From Clostridiaceae bacterium DTU079 (GTDB lineage: Bacteria; Bacillota; Clostridia; Acetivibrionales; Acetivibrionaceae), in NCBI GenBank assembly GCA_001512505.1, contig LFSC01000005.1, forward strand, positions 36,078 to 100,077: a stretch of DNA of 64,000 bases, read 5' to 3'. The position numbers and the translations under genes are program-made. Below are positions 1 to 12,079 of the stretch, in pieces; position 1 is the stretch's first letter; each line of letters starts with the position of its first letter. Below the pieces are notes generated by a model. It had not been told where the DNA came from. It searched no databases and worked only from the letters and a program-made list of their open reading frames with translations.

Positions 1-95
1 ACGGAAATCTCCTTATCCTGTTCAATAATAGTTTTCATCGCATTTCTAAAAAGGGCTACATCATCAGCAATTACTACTTTAATTATAAAAACCAC
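1..95 (-). CDS. N-terminus of a response regulator receiver domain (truncated by window edge)
   Basis: Reverse complement from GTG at 95 reads VVFIIKVVIADDVALFRNAMKTIIEQDKEIS, with a typical receiver start (VVIADD). Divergent from the sensor kinase at 334. Not in the ORF track. Confidence 0.75.
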   Translation of the reverse strand, partial: MVFIIKVVIADDVALFRNAMKTIIEQDKEIS

Positions 96-333
96 TCCCG
101 AATAGTGCTACAACTAAATAAATATTTCTGTTTTTGTTAATGTTAGTTTTTTTCAAGACATCCAACAACGTCAAAGTTCAACCAAAATTATGCATCGAGA
201 AAAACTTCTAACGGATATTTTACCAAATAGAGCTATAGATTAAAATACCCTTATAATAATATAACACACCTTAAACACATTAACTCAGTTATGATAAAAT
301 AAAAAAAACTAATAATTATTGTGAGGAATATAT

Positions 334-2114
334 ATGGTTTTCAATTCTTTTGATGCTAAGACGTTTTTTATTTTTGTTATTATTCATGTTATTATTGTTA
401 TACAGTGTGTTTTTACCCTTACATACGTCTTATTTAAGGCTAAAAAGACTCCTACAGCTTACAGCATGATTGTTTGCCAGTTTTTAATATTATTATGGCT
501 GTTCTTCCGGTTTCCGGAAAATATGGCTACTACAACGGAGGAATTGCTGTTTAGTGTTAGATTTACTCTTTTCCCTATTTACTTTATTGGTGTTGCATGG
601 CTTATCTTCGCCATGTTTTATACCGAATGCAAAGCAGTGTATAAGAAAAAAACGATAATTTTATTAGTAACTCCAATAATTATAACTTTTTTACCCGTCC
701 TTACAAACAAATATTTTCACCTCATAATTGATCATAAAACCGTTGAAGATCCTTTAAACACACAGTGGGGCTTATTCTTTTGGATATATTGGATTATTAA
801 CTATACCTACGTTTTTATAGGAATACTTTTGGTGATTAAGAAATCAATCAGTGTACGCTGTACATATAGAGTTCAAATCATTCTATTATTAATTTCAGTT
901 ATAATACCGGTCTCGAGTAATCTGATCGGTTTTGCAAAGTTAATTTACATACCCTTTGATATTACTCCTATAAGTTTTTCAATTTCATTTATGCTCCTGA
1001 CCATATCAATTTATAAATTTAGACTTTTAGACATATCTCCTTTTGCTATTAAGGAAGTATTCGACAGTATGCATGAATGTGTATTAATCATTGATAGGAG
1101 CAATAACATTATCGACTTTAACAATTCTTTTGTCAGCTATTTTGGAAAGTATATTCATATTGAAAAAGAACAAAGCTATAAAGGTTTTTTCCAATCCTTA
1201 GAAAATTACACAGCAAATATAGAAGATCTGAAAAAAACTTTGTCCGCTATAGAAATCAATCCGGACTGCTCTTTAGAAATGCAACTTACAATTGGTCTTA
1301 ATGAAAACAAGGTGTTTTTGCTCAATACAAAACCGGTTTATAAAAATAAAAAAATCTAATCGGTAGAATTTTCACATTTAAAGATATCACAAGTTATCAG
1401 AAACTTTTTGATGAGATTAGTGTCAAAAATGAAGAACTGTCAACCATGAACAAGGAGCTTATGCTATTGAACGAGCAGCTAAAAGAGTATTCACAAAGTA
1501 TAGAGCAGTTAACTCTTGAAAAGGAAAGAAACAGATTTTCAAGAGAGCTTCATGATACTATGGGACATACATTGACCCTTCTGATTGCTATGTTGAAGGC
1601 AACCCGCATTAATTATTATGAAAATCCCTCCAAGTCAATTGAAAATCTTGATGATGCCATCGAAATTGCCCAGGCAGGAATGAACGAGTTAAGAATGGCA
1701 ATTGCCGGATTAGACTCCCCGACTATAAATAAAAGCAATCTATATAATTCATTAAAAGAATTGACGGATAGATTCAGCAACCTTGGGATTTGTATTGATT
1801 TATCCATACAGGATGATTTGAATGAAACACTATATGACAGAAAACATCTGACGAGTATAATCTATAGAATGTGCCAGGAAGCCTTGACAAATTCAATACG
1901 GCACGGACAAGCAAAAAATCTTTCTATTATTATTAATTTAGCAAGCGAAAATATAAAATTGCATATATTCGATGACGGCAAGGGATGCTGCAAAATTGTT
2001 AAAAACAAAGGCCTAACCGGAATGGAGGAAAGAATCAAATCCGTCGGTGGCACTATAACTTTTGGCTCGGGCGAGGAAGGCGGGTTTAATATAAATGCAG
2101 TCCTTCCGATATAA
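334..2114 (+). pseudogene. Sensor histidine kinase (7TM-type N-terminus, PAS, HisKA_3/HATPase_c), split into 334..1359 and 1446..2114 by a frame change
   Basis: ORF1 is multi-TM plus a PAS-like region. ORF2 has RELHDTMGHTLTLL (HisKA_3) and an HATPase core (DDGKGC..GLTGMEERIKSVGG). The frame of ORF2 reads upstream as LIGRIFTFKDITSYQKLFDEISVKNEELST, directly continuing ORF1 after the A7 run at 1348-1354. Confidence 0.85.
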
Positions 2115-2267
2115 GCAGAATATACATACCGCAAATGTTGTATGGATACAGCATAATACATCCTGCAAAATGCATATTTTCCCATATTTCTTTGTAAAAA
2201 AAGCCGGGATTGCATTGAGCATATATTTCCCGACTCACAAGCTATAAAATAAGCAGTTTATTATTTT

Positions 2268-4943
2268 TTACGATTTCATCTCCTGCCACTGCTGCTTAGT
2301 TATAAGTACCTTTCTTGGCTTGCTTCCCTCAAAAGGTCCCACAATGCCGCCAGCCTCCAATTGGTCGATTATCCTTGCCGCCCTTGCATATCCTATTTTA
2401 AATTTCCTTTGTATCAATGAGGTCGATGCTTGTTCCTGCTCCACAACCAAATCTATCACCTGGGGCAGCAACTCGTCATCATCCTCGGACAGCAATTGAA
2501 CCGAATCGGAGTGGCTGTCGATCGTATCAATTATCTCTTCGTCATATTCCGCCTCATGCTTGGATTTGATATAGTTTACTATTTTCTCCACTTCCTTGTC
2601 GGTTATCAGCGAACCCTGTACTCTTATTGGCTTTTGCATGCCCATAGGATAAAACAGCATATCTCCCTTCCCCAGAAGCTTCTCAGCTCCGGACATATCG
2701 AGAATTGTCCTGGAGTCAACCTGTGACGATACTGCAAAGGCTATCCTGGAAGGTATGTTTGCCTTTATAACCCCGGTGATGACATTTACGGACGGCCTCT
2801 GGGTTGCTATTACAAGATGCATTCCGGCTGCTCTTGCCATCTGGGCCAGTCTGCATATGCAGTCTTCAACCTCGTTAGGAGCAACCATCATAAGGTCTGC
2901 CAACTCATCGATAATTATAACTATCTGTGGAAGGGTTTCGTGTCCCTCCATGCTCATTATCCTGTTATAACCCTTCAAATCCTTCACATTGTTTTCCGCG
3001 AAAAGCTTATAGCGGTTGGTCATCTCTTGTATAGCCCAGTTTAATGCTCCGGCTGCTTTTTTAGGATCGGTCACCACAGGAATTAAGAGATGAGGTATTC
3101 CGTTATAAATACTGAGCTCCACAACTTTAGGGTCCACCATCAAAAGTCTTACATCTTTGGGTTGTGCCTTATAGAGAAGGCTTGTAATGAGTGTGTTGAT
3201 ACAAACGCTCTTACCCGAACCCGTTGCACCAGCAATCAGAAGATGGGGCATTGCAGCAATATCTGCAACCACAGAATTACCCGCAATATCCTTACCTACT
3301 GCAAAGGCAAGCTTTGAAGGATGATTTTGAAAACTATCCGACTCAATTACCTCACGAAGCAATACAGGTGTAACCTCCCTGTTGGGGATTTCTATTCCTA
3401 TCGCTGCCTTTCCCGGTATGGGAGCCTCAATTCTGACTCCAACTGCAGCAAGATTTAATGCAATATCATCCGTCAGGCTAACAATCTTGCTAACCTTCAC
3501 ACCATAATCCGGTTGCAGTTCATATCTGGTTACCGCCGGTCCTTGACTTATGTTTATTATCCTTGCCCCAACTCCAAAACTTTCCAATGTATCAATAAGT
3601 TTTTGAGCTTTCCTTTCCGCATCAACACCGGTATTTATAACGCCGCTTACATTTTTTGCCTCCTCAAGAAGTTCCAGCGGCGGAACAACTTGCATTGCAT
3701 TTCTTTTCAAAGGCCGCTGCAGCTTATTTATTTCATCGGTCTTTTCTATTTCATTCGCTTCCTCAGCTTCATCGATTTCATATATTTCATCAATTCCAAC
3801 TATTTCTTCTGAGTCTTCTATTTCGAATGCTTCTTCCGTTTCCTCTGCTTGTTCCATTTCACCTGTCTCTTCTATTTCAATTTCATTATCAAATATCTCA
3901 AATTCTCCATCAATTTCATCCATTTCTTCTGTTTCATATACTACTCCTATTTCATCTATTTCGAGCCCATTATCAAAGTACCCGATCTCTTTATCTATTT
4001 CTTCTCCTGCAGGCAATTCGTTTATTTCAACTTCTTCTTTTATGTCTTCATCGACCGATATTTCTCCTATTATTTTAATCTCCTTCGCTTCTACAGCTTC
4101 CGGAATTTCTACCTCCCCTGTTTCCTTTGGATCCCTGAAATTCTTTTCTTCATATTGCTCTTCTGAAATATCAAAAATCTCCTCAGTCTCTTCCTTACTG
4201 TCTATAGCTTTGTAAACCATTTCTTCCTGAAGGAATGAATCAACATTATCTACGGCTTCCTGGGTATTTTCACTATTGTCCTCCAAATGGTCGGCCTTTT
4301 CTTCTTCAATGGATTCCTTTGTTTTTTCTAAAATTCTCTTGAAAACAGCATCGGAAAAGTCCACAGCTTCAGCCCAATTAGCCACCTTGACTTTAATGTC
4401 GTCACTGTCCTTTTTCCCCTTTTCATCGGGAGTAATCTTTCCTGCATATACCAGCTTCCTGCCGCTTTCGAAACTTTCCTTCCGTTTCCCGGTACTCTGC
4501 GTACCTTCGTCCTCAATAACCCAATTGTAATTCTTTTCTTTGGTTTTTACGTTCTTAATACTTCGGTGGTAAACACTTTCGTCATAAATTCTTTCACTGA
4601 CATATTTTTTGACATTATCATCTTTACTTTCATCATTCATTCCGTAAGAATTCTTATGCTTTTTGCCTCCGTCAACAACTCTTAACCTTTTCTTATTTTT
4701 ATATGCGGCAAATATTAAAAATACAATAAAGGCAAAGACAGCAGCTTCAATTGCAAGCACCTTAAAAAACTGGGTCACTGAACCTTTAGACAAGAAAAAT
4801 CCTACTATTGCCATAATCCCAAAAAACATTACAAAAACGCGTTTTGCTCGATTGCCTCCATAATTATTGTTTCGTTTGTTCTTCTTCAGCCTTCCGGCAC
4901 TCATAAAATCATACCCACCTTCTCGTTGTAAGTGACGTTTCAA
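2268..4943 (-). CDS. ftsK: DNA translocase FtsK/SpoIIIE family
   Basis: [15 protein letters not shown] Walker [11 protein letters not shown] Walker B, C-terminal winged-helix gamma domain ([45 protein letters not shown]). Long acidic linker. Confidence 0.95.
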   Translation of the reverse strand: MKRHLQREGGYDFMSAGRLKKNKRNNNYGGNRAKRVFVMFFGIMAIVGFFLSKGSVTQFFKVLAIEAAVFAFIVFLIFAAYKNKKRLRVVDGGKKHKNSYGMNDESKDDNVKKYVSERIYDESVYHRSIKNVKTKEKNYNWVIEDEGTQSTGKRKESFESGRKLVYAGKITPDEKGKKDSDDIKVKVANWAEAVDFSDAVFKRILEKTKESIEEEKADHLEDNSENTQEAVDNVDSFLQEEMVYKAIDSKEETEEIFDISEEQYEEKNFRDPKETGEVEIPEAVEAKEIKIIGEISVDEDIKEEVEINELPAGEEIDKEIGYFDNGLEIDEIGVVYETEEMDEIDGEFEIFDNEIEIEETGEMEQAEETEEAFEIEDSEEIVGIDEIYEIDEAEEANEIEKTDEINKLQRPLKRNAMQVVPPLELLEEAKNVSGVINTGVDAERKAQKLIDTLESFGVGARIINISQGPAVTRYELQPDYGVKVSKIVSLTDDIALNLAAVGVRIEAPIPGKAAIGIEIPNREVTPVLLREVIESDSFQNHPSKLAFAVGKDIAGNSVVADIAAMPHLLIAGATGSGKSVCINTLITSLLYKAQPKDVRLLMVDPKVVELSIYNGIPHLLIPVVTDPKKAAGALNWAIQEMTNRYKLFAENNVKDLKGYNRIMSMEGHETLPQIVIIIDELADLMMVAPNEVEDCICRLAQMARAAGMHLVIATQRPSVNVITGVIKANIPSRIAFAVSSQVDSRTILDMSGAEKLLGKGDMLFYPMGMQKPIRVQGSLITDKEVEKIVNYIKSKHEAEYDEEIIDTIDSHSDSVQLLSEDDDELLPQVIDLVVEQEQASTSLIQRKFKIGYARAARIIDQLEAGGIVGPFEGSKPRKVLITKQQWQEMKS

Positions 4944-4971
4944 TAAGCTAATATTATATCGTCTTTTATTT

Positions 4972-7134
4972 TCATAGCTTAAGCTTTTTCAATGCATCTG
5001 CCAAAGCAGTATTAATCGGTTCTCCACTCTCCTGCTGCTTTAAATAGTTTCTCACATCTCTGCTGCTAACCTGCTCGCTTTTACGCTTTTTGAACGACTC
5101 AAGCTTTTCACGGTATCCACAAACGCAATAAAAGGTTTTGTCATCACCTTCGCCACGCAGTTCCATTTTCTTATGGCATTCGGGACATCTCACATTCGAT
5201 ATCTCGGAAACATTTCTCCTGTATCCGCATTCCCGGTCCGAGCAAACCAGCATCCTGCCCTTTTTCCCTTTTACATCCAGGAGAAACTTACCGCATTCCG
5301 GACACTTTTCCCGTGTCATATTGTCGTGCCTAAAAGTTGCCGAACTGGCAATAACATTAGATACCAACCGGGATGCATATTTCTTCATTTCAAAAACAAA
5401 TTCCGAAGCCCCGGCCCTTCCCCGGCTGATTTCAGTAAGCTGTTGCTCCCACCTCGCAGTTAATTCCGGAGACTTCAAGTCCTCCGGTACAAGATTTATC
5501 AACTGTATACCCTTTGATGTAGGGATAATCTCTTTTCCGTTTCTCTCCATATAGAAGGAATCAAAGAGCTTTTCAATTATATCGGCACGGGTGGCAGGAG
5601 TTCCTAACCCACTTGCATTATCCAATATTTCCCTTAACTCTTTGTCCCCCACAAACTTGCCGGGGTTCTCCATGGCAGACAGCAATGTAGCCTCAGTATA
5701 CCTTGCAGGAGGTTTTGTCTTACGGTTCACAGCCTTTACAGAACTAATTAGTAATTCTGCTCCTTTCTTAATCTCCGGAAGAATCTGGTCTTTATCTTCC
5801 GAATCTTGATCGTCAGAGTCAAGCTGTCCTTGATAAACAGACTTCCAGCCCAATGATTTAACTACTTTACCCTTCGCATAAAGCTGTTCCCCGGCTGCCT
5901 CAACCTTTACAGTAGTCTGTTCGTATTCAAAGGGTCTGCTCATAACGGCAATAAACCGCTTTACTATTAAATCGTAAATATTACGTTCATCCTTATCCAG
6001 AGATCCAAGGCTAACATATTGCTCTGTCGGGATTATGGCATGATGGTCCGTAACCTTGCTGTTGTCCACAAATCTTTTAGTTATATTGGGCTTGTTTTTT
6101 ACAAGCTCCCTGACAGCAGCGGCATAAGGACCTACAGCAATGCTTTTGAGTCTTTCCGAAAGCGTTGGAACAATATCTTCGGTTATATATCTCGAATCGG
6201 TCCTCGGATATGTTACCAGCTTGTGGGTCTCATAGAGCTTCTGCATAATCGAGAGAGTTTTTTTCGCGGAATAGCCGAATATGCGGTTTGCATCCCTCTG
6301 CAGCTCGGTAAGGTCATAGGCTAAAGGTACCGGTTCGGTTTTTGCCTCTTTTAACACCTCCACAACCTTTCCCTTCTGACCTTTGAGCTTATTAACCGTT
6401 TTTTCGGCACTTTCCCTGTCAAAAATCCTGGTCTGACCCTTCTTATCCCTCCAATGGAGAATAAAACCCTTAACATCGGCTTCAATTGTCCAATAATCTT
6501 TGGGAACAAACCGTTTTATTTCATTTTCCCTTTCTACAACCATGGCAAGGGTAGGTGTTTGTACCCTTCCCGCAGAAAGCTGAGCGTTGTATTTGCATGT
6601 AAGCGCTCTTGTAACATTGAGTCCCACCAACCAGTCGGCCTCCGCACGGCATTGGGCTGATTTGTATAAATTATCGTACTCTTTGGCAGGCCTCAAATTA
6701 TTAAATCCGTCTTTTATTGCCCTGTCGGTTTGAGAAGAAATCCATAAACGCTTTACAGGCTTTTTGAAACCTGCTTTTTTAATAATCCACCGTGCAACCA
6801 GTTCCCCTTCCCGGCCGGAGTCCGTAGCTATCACCAATTCGTCGATATCATCCCTGTTCATTAATCCCTTTACTATATTGAACTGTTTGGCAGTCTTTTT
6901 GATCACCACCAGTTGCATCCTCTCGGGCAGCATGGGAAGAAGCTCAAGATCCCATCTCTTATACCTTTTATCGTAAACTTCGGGATCCGCTAATGTTACA
7001 AGATGTCCCAATGCCCATGTCACAATATACTTAGATCCCATAAGGTATCCACCGCCATCTTTACTGCAATTGAGCACCCTTGCCAGATCCCGTCCCACCG
7101 ATGGTTTTTCTGCCAGCACTAAAATCTTACCCAT
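4972..7134 (-). CDS. topB: DNA topoisomerase III (type IA)
   Basis: Toprim start [32 protein letters not shown], active-site region [11 protein letters not shown]-terminal zinc-ribbon CxxC motifs. Confidence 0.95.
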   Translation of the reverse strand: MGKILVLAEKPSVGRDLARVLNCSKDGGGYLMGSKYIVTWALGHLVTLADPEVYDKRYKRWDLELLPMLPERMQLVVIKKTAKQFNIVKGLMNRDDIDELVIATDSGREGELVARWIIKKAGFKKPVKRLWISSQTDRAIKDGFNNLRPAKEYDNLYKSAQCRAEADWLVGLNVTRALTCKYNAQLSAGRVQTPTLAMVVERENEIKRFVPKDYWTIEADVKGFILHWRDKKGQTRIFDRESAEKTVNKLKGQKGKVVEVLKEAKTEPVPLAYDLTELQRDANRIFGYSAKKTLSIMQKLYETHKLVTYPRTDSRYITEDIVPTLSERLKSIAVGPYAAAVRELVKNKPNITKRFVDNSKVTDHHAIIPTEQYVSLGSLDKDERNIYDLIVKRFIAVMSRPFEYEQTTVKVEAAGEQLYAKGKVVKSLGWKSVYQGQLDSDDQDSEDKDQILPEIKKGAELLISSVKAVNRKTKPPARYTEATLLSAMENPGKFVGDKELREILDNASGLGTPATRADIIEKLFDSFYMERNGKEIIPTSKGIQLINLVPEDLKSPELTARWEQQLTEISRGRAGASEFVFEMKKYASRLVSNVIASSATFRHDNMTREKCPECGKFLLDVKGKKGRMLVCSDRECGYRRNVSEISNVRCPECHKKMELRGEGDDKTFYCVCGYREKLESFKKRKSEQVSSRDVRNYLKQQESGEPINTALADALKKLKL

Positions 7135-7446
7135 TATTAATTCCTTTCCTTTTGCAATAGAATGTATTTTATCGTTACGAATAACCTATCCGGTATCTAC
7201 TATACCACAAAATTCTATTTCCTTCAGTACAATTTTCCCCATATGTTTTAATAATCCTAACCGGTTGTACAAGCCTATATTATTAGTGTGAAAAATGCGA
7301 AAGAGTAATTGTGAATTTTTCGTAAATACAATCATAAACTAAAATATATTCATTAAACGAAAGGTTTAGTTATTTTATATAAAAATAATTGTCCTCTGTT
7401 CCATCGAATGCTAAAATAGATGTATAAATTTTCATGGAGGCAATTT

Positions 7447-7980
7447 ATGTCTGAAAACAACCTTTATACCGATAACACTTCAAAGGAGCCTGTAGACCCT
7501 CAGAACAACAATACACAGTCAGAGCAATCTGACGCATCTAATCCTTTTCGTAAGGACTGGAAACCGGAGGATGAAAACTCAAATCTTGCACTAGGAATTC
7601 TGGGTGGATTGAGCGCAGCTCTAATTGGAGCCATAATATGGGCCGGTATCACAGTATTGACAGGCTATCAATTTTCTATTGCCGCTGCGGGAATGAGATT
7701 CCTTGTAGGCGGTGCCGTAAGGCTTTTGGGAAAAGGATGGGATTCGCAGTATCGCATCGCCGGTGCTGTTCTGTCTATGCTTGGATGTCTTTTAGGTAAT
7801 ATATTTTCGATCTATGCAATCATTGCGGACGAACTTAACGTATCCTTCTTTCAAGTACTTGCTACAACAGGAATTGCCAAAACAATCCAATATCTTCAAT
7901 TAACATTCGGTATTTATGATATTTTATTTTATGGTATAGCTTTAGTAGTAGGTTATAAAATCTCTGCCAAAGACTACTAA
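7447..7980 (+). CDS. Hypothetical membrane protein
   Basis: In-frame ATG at 7447 preceded by GGAGG; several hydrophobic segments. ORF track start at 7420 lacks an SD. Confidence 0.6.
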   Translation: MSENNLYTDNTSKEPVDPQNNNTQSEQSDASNPFRKDWKPEDENSNLALGILGGLSAALIGAIIWAGITVLTGYQFSIAAAGMRFLVGGAVRLLGKGWDSQYRIAGAVLSMLGCLLGNIFSIYAIIADELNVSFFQVLATTGIAKTIQYLQLTFGIYDILFYGIALVVGYKISAKDY

Positions 7981-7996
7981 TATGGATAACTACCAG

Positions 7997-8034
7997 AGAA
8001 AGCTTAGGAATATGCCCCTAAGCTTTCTTTATTG
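7997..8034 (+). terminator. Intrinsic terminator
   Basis: Perfect 12-bp stem AGAAAGCTTAGG...CCTAAGCTTTCT followed by TTATT. Confidence 0.8.
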
Positions 8035-8065
8035 GTATACGTAAAATTTGCATATATAAAAATCT

Positions 8066-8656
8066 TTATACCGTTCTTATCTCGTAAAAAACCAGATATC
8101 TGTCTCCCACAGGCTGTTTGTTCAAATCGGAATTGTAGGCATAGCTCCACTCCAACAGAACTCCTTCTCCCCTAGCTATGTTCTCCCGGAACATGCCTTT
8201 TGCCTTTGAGGCGTATAAACGAAGCTCCTCAATTTCCTTTTCATCGAGGAATTCACCGTTACCTTCAACACAAACGCTGTTATCCCGGCCGATAATAACG
8301 GTTACATCTTTTTTATTGTATGTAACATAGTTCCATAAATCCGCTTCCACTGCTTCAATCACTGTTCTGGAATTATCCACGTATAGAGTGCCGCTTTTTT
8401 CTGCAATAAAATAGGGATAATAAACAACCATACCAATATCCCTGTATTTCTTATAAAGCTTTACTGCACTCTCATAGGCCTCTTTTGCTTTAACTCCTAC
8501 AACTCTTGGCAAATTCAAATCTTCACCTTTTTCGACGGCAGTTCTGACCGTCCACAAAAGTTTATCATCAAAGCAAACCTTTTCGTTAAACTCTTTCCAC
8601 GGAACAGCAGGAAGGTCCGAGTCCTTCAACTCAAAGAAACCCATTAGCTTATTCAT
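8066..8656 (-). CDS. Conserved hypothetical protein
   Basis: ORF with internal ATG (MNKLMGFFELKD) preceded by GGGAGGA; no family recognised. Confidence 0.6.
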   Translation of the reverse strand: MNKLMGFFELKDSDLPAVPWKEFNEKVCFDDKLLWTVRTAVEKGEDLNLPRVVGVKAKEAYESAVKLYKKYRDIGMVVYYPYFIAEKSGTLYVDNSRTVIEAVEADLWNYVTYNKKDVTVIIGRDNSVCVEGNGEFLDEKEIEELRLYASKAKGMFRENIARGEGVLLEWSYAYNSDLNKQPVGDRYLVFYEIRTV

Positions 8657-8712
8657 CAAGAAATCCTCCCACACATCCGATTTTATCAAACTTTCAGAAG
8701 ATGCTTATATAA

Positions 8713-9978
8713 CTATATTTTTATATGGGGATCAAACAGTCTGTCATATGTTTCGAGGGCATACCTGTCTGTCATGGATGCTATAAAATCGCAAAGTACC
8801 CGGGCAGGTGTTAACCTGTATCCGTCATTAAAATCATCCCATGTTCCTGCTGCCTTACTTTCCGAATTATTAGCTTTGGAGACGTCGATAAAGCTTTTGT
8901 AGACATCTCCCGGCAATTGCTTGGGATTATTCATATATGACTCATATATCTCTCTAATAAATTTCTTTGCTTTGGTATCCATTATAGCTGTCATTGTATT
9001 TCCGTAAACGTATTTACCCACAAATTTCCTAAGTTTTTTGAAGCTTTCGCTATATTTTCCCACTCTGACTACCCTGTTATTAGTTTCATTATCCCTAAAC
9101 GCTCTTACCTTTTCAGTTGAATCTATATTATTGTCCCGCAAGACATGCCATGTAGAATCGACAATATCCTTAACCAATCGGTTTATGATACTGCTGACCC
9201 CGTTTTCCGGTCTGGCATCAAACAAATCCCATAGCTCATCAATATCCCTTTTATTCAACAATCCGTGTCTTATTGCATCATCAAATAATCCCGCTTCAAT
9301 TCCATCCTCCAGGTCGTGACACAAATAGGCCACAGTATCCACCAGTGCCACTATTTGTCCCTCTATCCCCGATGGCTTGTCCGGTTCCAAAGACTTATAT
9401 ATTCCGGGAGTCCTATCGTCATTATGCTTTAATATTCCTTCCCTGACCTCCCAGGTTAGATTAAGACCGAACTTTTGATCCAGTCCTCTTTTTACTTCTA
9501 TTTGATCCACTATCCTGACACTTTGTTCATTGTGATAAAAGCCCTGCTCATCTTTCAGCAATTCGGAAAGCAAGCTCTCGACAGCATGTCCGAAGGGCGT
9601 ATGCCCCAGGTCATGCCCCAGGGCAATCGCCTCCACCAAGTCCTCATTAACCCCAAGAGACCGGGCGATCCCCCGGGCAATTTGGGCCACCTCCAGGCTG
9701 TGGGTCATCCTCGTCCTATAATGATCCCCCTCGTGATTGACAAACACCTGGGTTTTATATAAGAGTCTTCTGAAGGCCTTCGAATGGATAATCCTGTCCC
9801 GGTCCCTCTGAAATTCGCTTCTTGTTTCATAATTATACGCCGGCTCTTCAAACCTTCTGCTGCCCTCTTTGGGAACCTTTGTCGCAAAAGGTGCAAGATA
9901 TTGTATTTGATGTTGCTCAATCTGAGCCTTATACCGGGGATAACCGCATTCCTTCTCTATTTTGGAAAGTGTGTCCAA
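8713..9978 (-). CDS. dgt: Deoxyguanosinetriphosphate triphosphohydrolase-like HD protein
   Basis: HD motif sequence ARGIARSLGVNEDLVEAIALGHDLGHTPFGHAVE; AFRRLLYKTQVF; YLCHDLEDGI. Confidence 0.92.
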   Translation of the reverse strand: MDTLSKIEKECGYPRYKAQIEQHQIQYLAPFATKVPKEGSRRFEEPAYNYETRSEFQRDRDRIIHSKAFRRLLYKTQVFVNHEGDHYRTRMTHSLEVAQIARGIARSLGVNEDLVEAIALGHDLGHTPFGHAVESLLSELLKDEQGFYHNEQSVRIVDQIEVKRGLDQKFGLNLTWEVREGILKHNDDRTPGIYKSLEPDKPSGIEGQIVALVDTVAYLCHDLEDGIEAGLFDDAIRHGLLNKRDIDELWDLFDARPENGVSSIINRLVKDIVDSTWHVLRDNNIDSTEKVRAFRDNETNNRVVRVGKYSESFKKLRKFVGKYVYGNTMTAIMDTKAKKFIREIYESYMNNPKQLPGDVYKSFIDVSKANNSESKAAGTWDDFNDGYRLTPARVLCDFIASMTDRYALETYDRLFDPHIKI

Positions 9979-10077
9979 ATCCGCTCCTCCTTCGAATTAA
10001 AAGCCTCCACCAGCATCTTTTTTTAGGTGTCGTCCAACCAAAACGTTTTTAACAACGCATAATTCAAATCTTCGAAA

Positions 10078-11958
10078 TTACTCGGTCATTGTAAACCCAT
10101 AACCGAAGGGGAACAAACAGCTTTTATCTCCAGGTTTGAGGTTTTCTTCACTGGATGGCCATGTAACGGGCAGCTTGCCTTTAAATTCATAGTCACCGTA
10201 TAATACCTCGGCAACTGCATCGCCTTCACTTCCCGGAAGCCATGCGGCAATGAAAGCATCCCAATTTTTAATTTCTTCAGTTACTATTCTGGCCCTTCCC
10301 GAAACCAGTATTACCACCACAGGAATACGGGCTTTCTTAGCAAGTTCCAATGCTTCCTTATTGCCCTCCAGCGCCATACCTGAATACAAATCAAGCTTTT
10401 CCTCGTCACCTTCGAACTCTGCATAAGGCTTCTCGCCTATAACAATTACCGCAACATCTGCCTTATTAATATCGTCAGGATCGGTATAAATTGTTCCTCC
10501 GTTCTCTTCGGCAATCTTTTTAAAACCGTCAAGAATGGTAGAACCTTTTACCCATCTGCTGGAGCTATCCAGTCCACCCTGCCATGTTTTGGTCCAGCCT
10601 CCGCACTGTATACCTACGTTGTCTGCCGCAGGACCCGACACAAATATTTTTGCTTTCTTTTTAAGGGGCAGAACATTTCTTTCATTTTTGAGAACCACCA
10701 GTGATTCTCTTACAGCCTGTTTTGCAATCTCACGGTTTTCGTCACTTCCTAGGGTGTCTGCAGCCAATTCCCGGTTTCCTACCGGATTGTTAAATAAATC
10801 CATTTCAAACTTAACCTTCAAAATTCTGCTTACCGCATCATTTATTCTTTCCTCTGTTATGTCGCCGTTTTTCACAGCCTTCTTGATATTTGAAATACAA
10901 TCCCTCCAGTGCAGAGGCTCCATAAACATATCCACTCCGGCATTCACGGAAGCCACCAATTGGTTATACAGGTTTTTACCGCTAAGCTGGTGCACCGCTT
11001 CATAATCCGATACCACAAATCCCTCAAATCCCAGTTCTCCTTTTAATACATCCTGGATAAGGTATTGGTTTTCGTGCATCTTGACTCCGTTCCAACTGCT
11101 AAAGGAAACCATAACCGTTTTTACTCCGGCCTTGACAGCTTCCTCATACATGGGAAGGTGTATCTTCCTAAGCTCCTCCTCGGATATCTGTGCGTCTCCC
11201 TGGTCAATCAAATGGTCACCTTCCCCGGTTCCCCATTTGGTACCTCCGTCAGCCAGATAGTGCTTGGCAGTTGTTATAATCTTGTACTCGTCCTGCATTG
11301 CCTTTATATAAGGAACCGAAAGCTTGCTTACCAGTTCGGGATTCTCACTGAAGCTTTCATAAGATCTTCCCCACCTTTGATCCCGTACAGCAGCCACACA
11401 GGGAGCAAAATTCCAGTTTACACCGGTTGCAATCATCTCAGCGGCAGTAATCCTACCTATCTCCGCCACCAACTCAGGATTTCCTGTCGCACCCAATCCA
11501 ATATTGTGCGGGAATATAACGGCATCGGGCAACGTATTATGACCATGTACCGCATCCACTCCATAAATAATCGGAATCCCAAGTCGTGTTGACATTGCCG
11601 CTTTCTGATAGTCCTCACACATCTTCAGCCAATTTTCCATTGTATTCGGTGACGGGGCATTTCCACCACCACTAAAGACTGATCCGATAAAGTATTTCTT
11701 TACATCACTGGGTGAGGCACCGGTTCTGTCAGGCTGAAGCATCTGCCCAATCTTTTCTTCCAGTGTCATTATCTCAATTAAATAACTTACCTTTTCATCC
11801 ACGGAAAGACTCGGATCATTATATTTATCCTTTATTTCCGTAACTGATGGGCCTTCTGTAACGTCGTTACCCTTATTTGCATCCTGACATGCCGACAATA
11901 AAGAAACTATCAATACAAAAACAATTGCTAATACACTGATTTTTTTGAATCTGCCCAT
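10078..11958 (-). CDS. Glycoside hydrolase family 3 lipoprotein (beta-glucosidase-like)
   Basis: Signal peptide with lipobox LLSAC; IPIIYGVDAVHGHN, KHYLADGGT, GFVVSDYEAVHQL (GH3 nucleophile region); C-terminal GH3 domain. Confidence 0.92.
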   Translation of the reverse strand: MGRFKKISVLAIVFVLIVSLLSACQDANKGNDVTEGPSVTEIKDKYNDPSLSVDEKVSYLIEIMTLEEKIGQMLQPDRTGASPSDVKKYFIGSVFSGGGNAPSPNTMENWLKMCEDYQKAAMSTRLGIPIIYGVDAVHGHNTLPDAVIFPHNIGLGATGNPELVAEIGRITAAEMIATGVNWNFAPCVAAVRDQRWGRSYESFSENPELVSKLSVPYIKAMQDEYKIITTAKHYLADGGTKWGTGEGDHLIDQGDAQISEEELRKIHLPMYEEAVKAGVKTVMVSFSSWNGVKMHENQYLIQDVLKGELGFEGFVVSDYEAVHQLSGKNLYNQLVASVNAGVDMFMEPLHWRDCISNIKKAVKNGDITEERINDAVSRILKVKFEMDLFNNPVGNRELAADTLGSDENREIAKQAVRESLVVLKNERNVLPLKKKAKIFVSGPAADNVGIQCGGWTKTWQGGLDSSSRWVKGSTILDGFKKIAEENGGTIYTDPDDINKADVAVIVIGEKPYAEFEGDEEKLDLYSGMALEGNKEALELAKKARIPVVVILVSGRARIVTEEIKNWDAFIAAWLPGSEGDAVAEVLYGDYEFKGKLPVTWPSSEENLKPGDKSCLFPFGYGFTMTE

Positions 11959-12079
11959 TTTTTGTCTCCCCTTTACTATGAATACTATATATTTATTTCA
12001 TTATACACCAAATCAATTATCTTGAACATATAATTAAATATTGATTATATTTACATTTCTGACCCACATTGGCTGTCTT

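Noticed and set aside
1348-1354. Programmed -1 ribosomal frameshift at A7 in the kinase gene
   Set aside because: The zero-frame phase gives T AAA AAA rather than X XXY YYZ with matching P-site pairing, and no obvious downstream stimulator; the same defect in other unrelated genes favours indel or slippage.
3513-4166. Overlapping + strand ORFs rich in Leu/Phe opposite ftsK
   Set aside because: Antisense shadow of the acidic E/D/I linker codons; no SD and no recognisable domain.
5138-5554. Antisense ORFs over topB, dgt, GH3 and the RecQ-UvrD gene
   Set aside because: Sit fully inside well-supported CDSs on the opposite strand, without RBS or motif.
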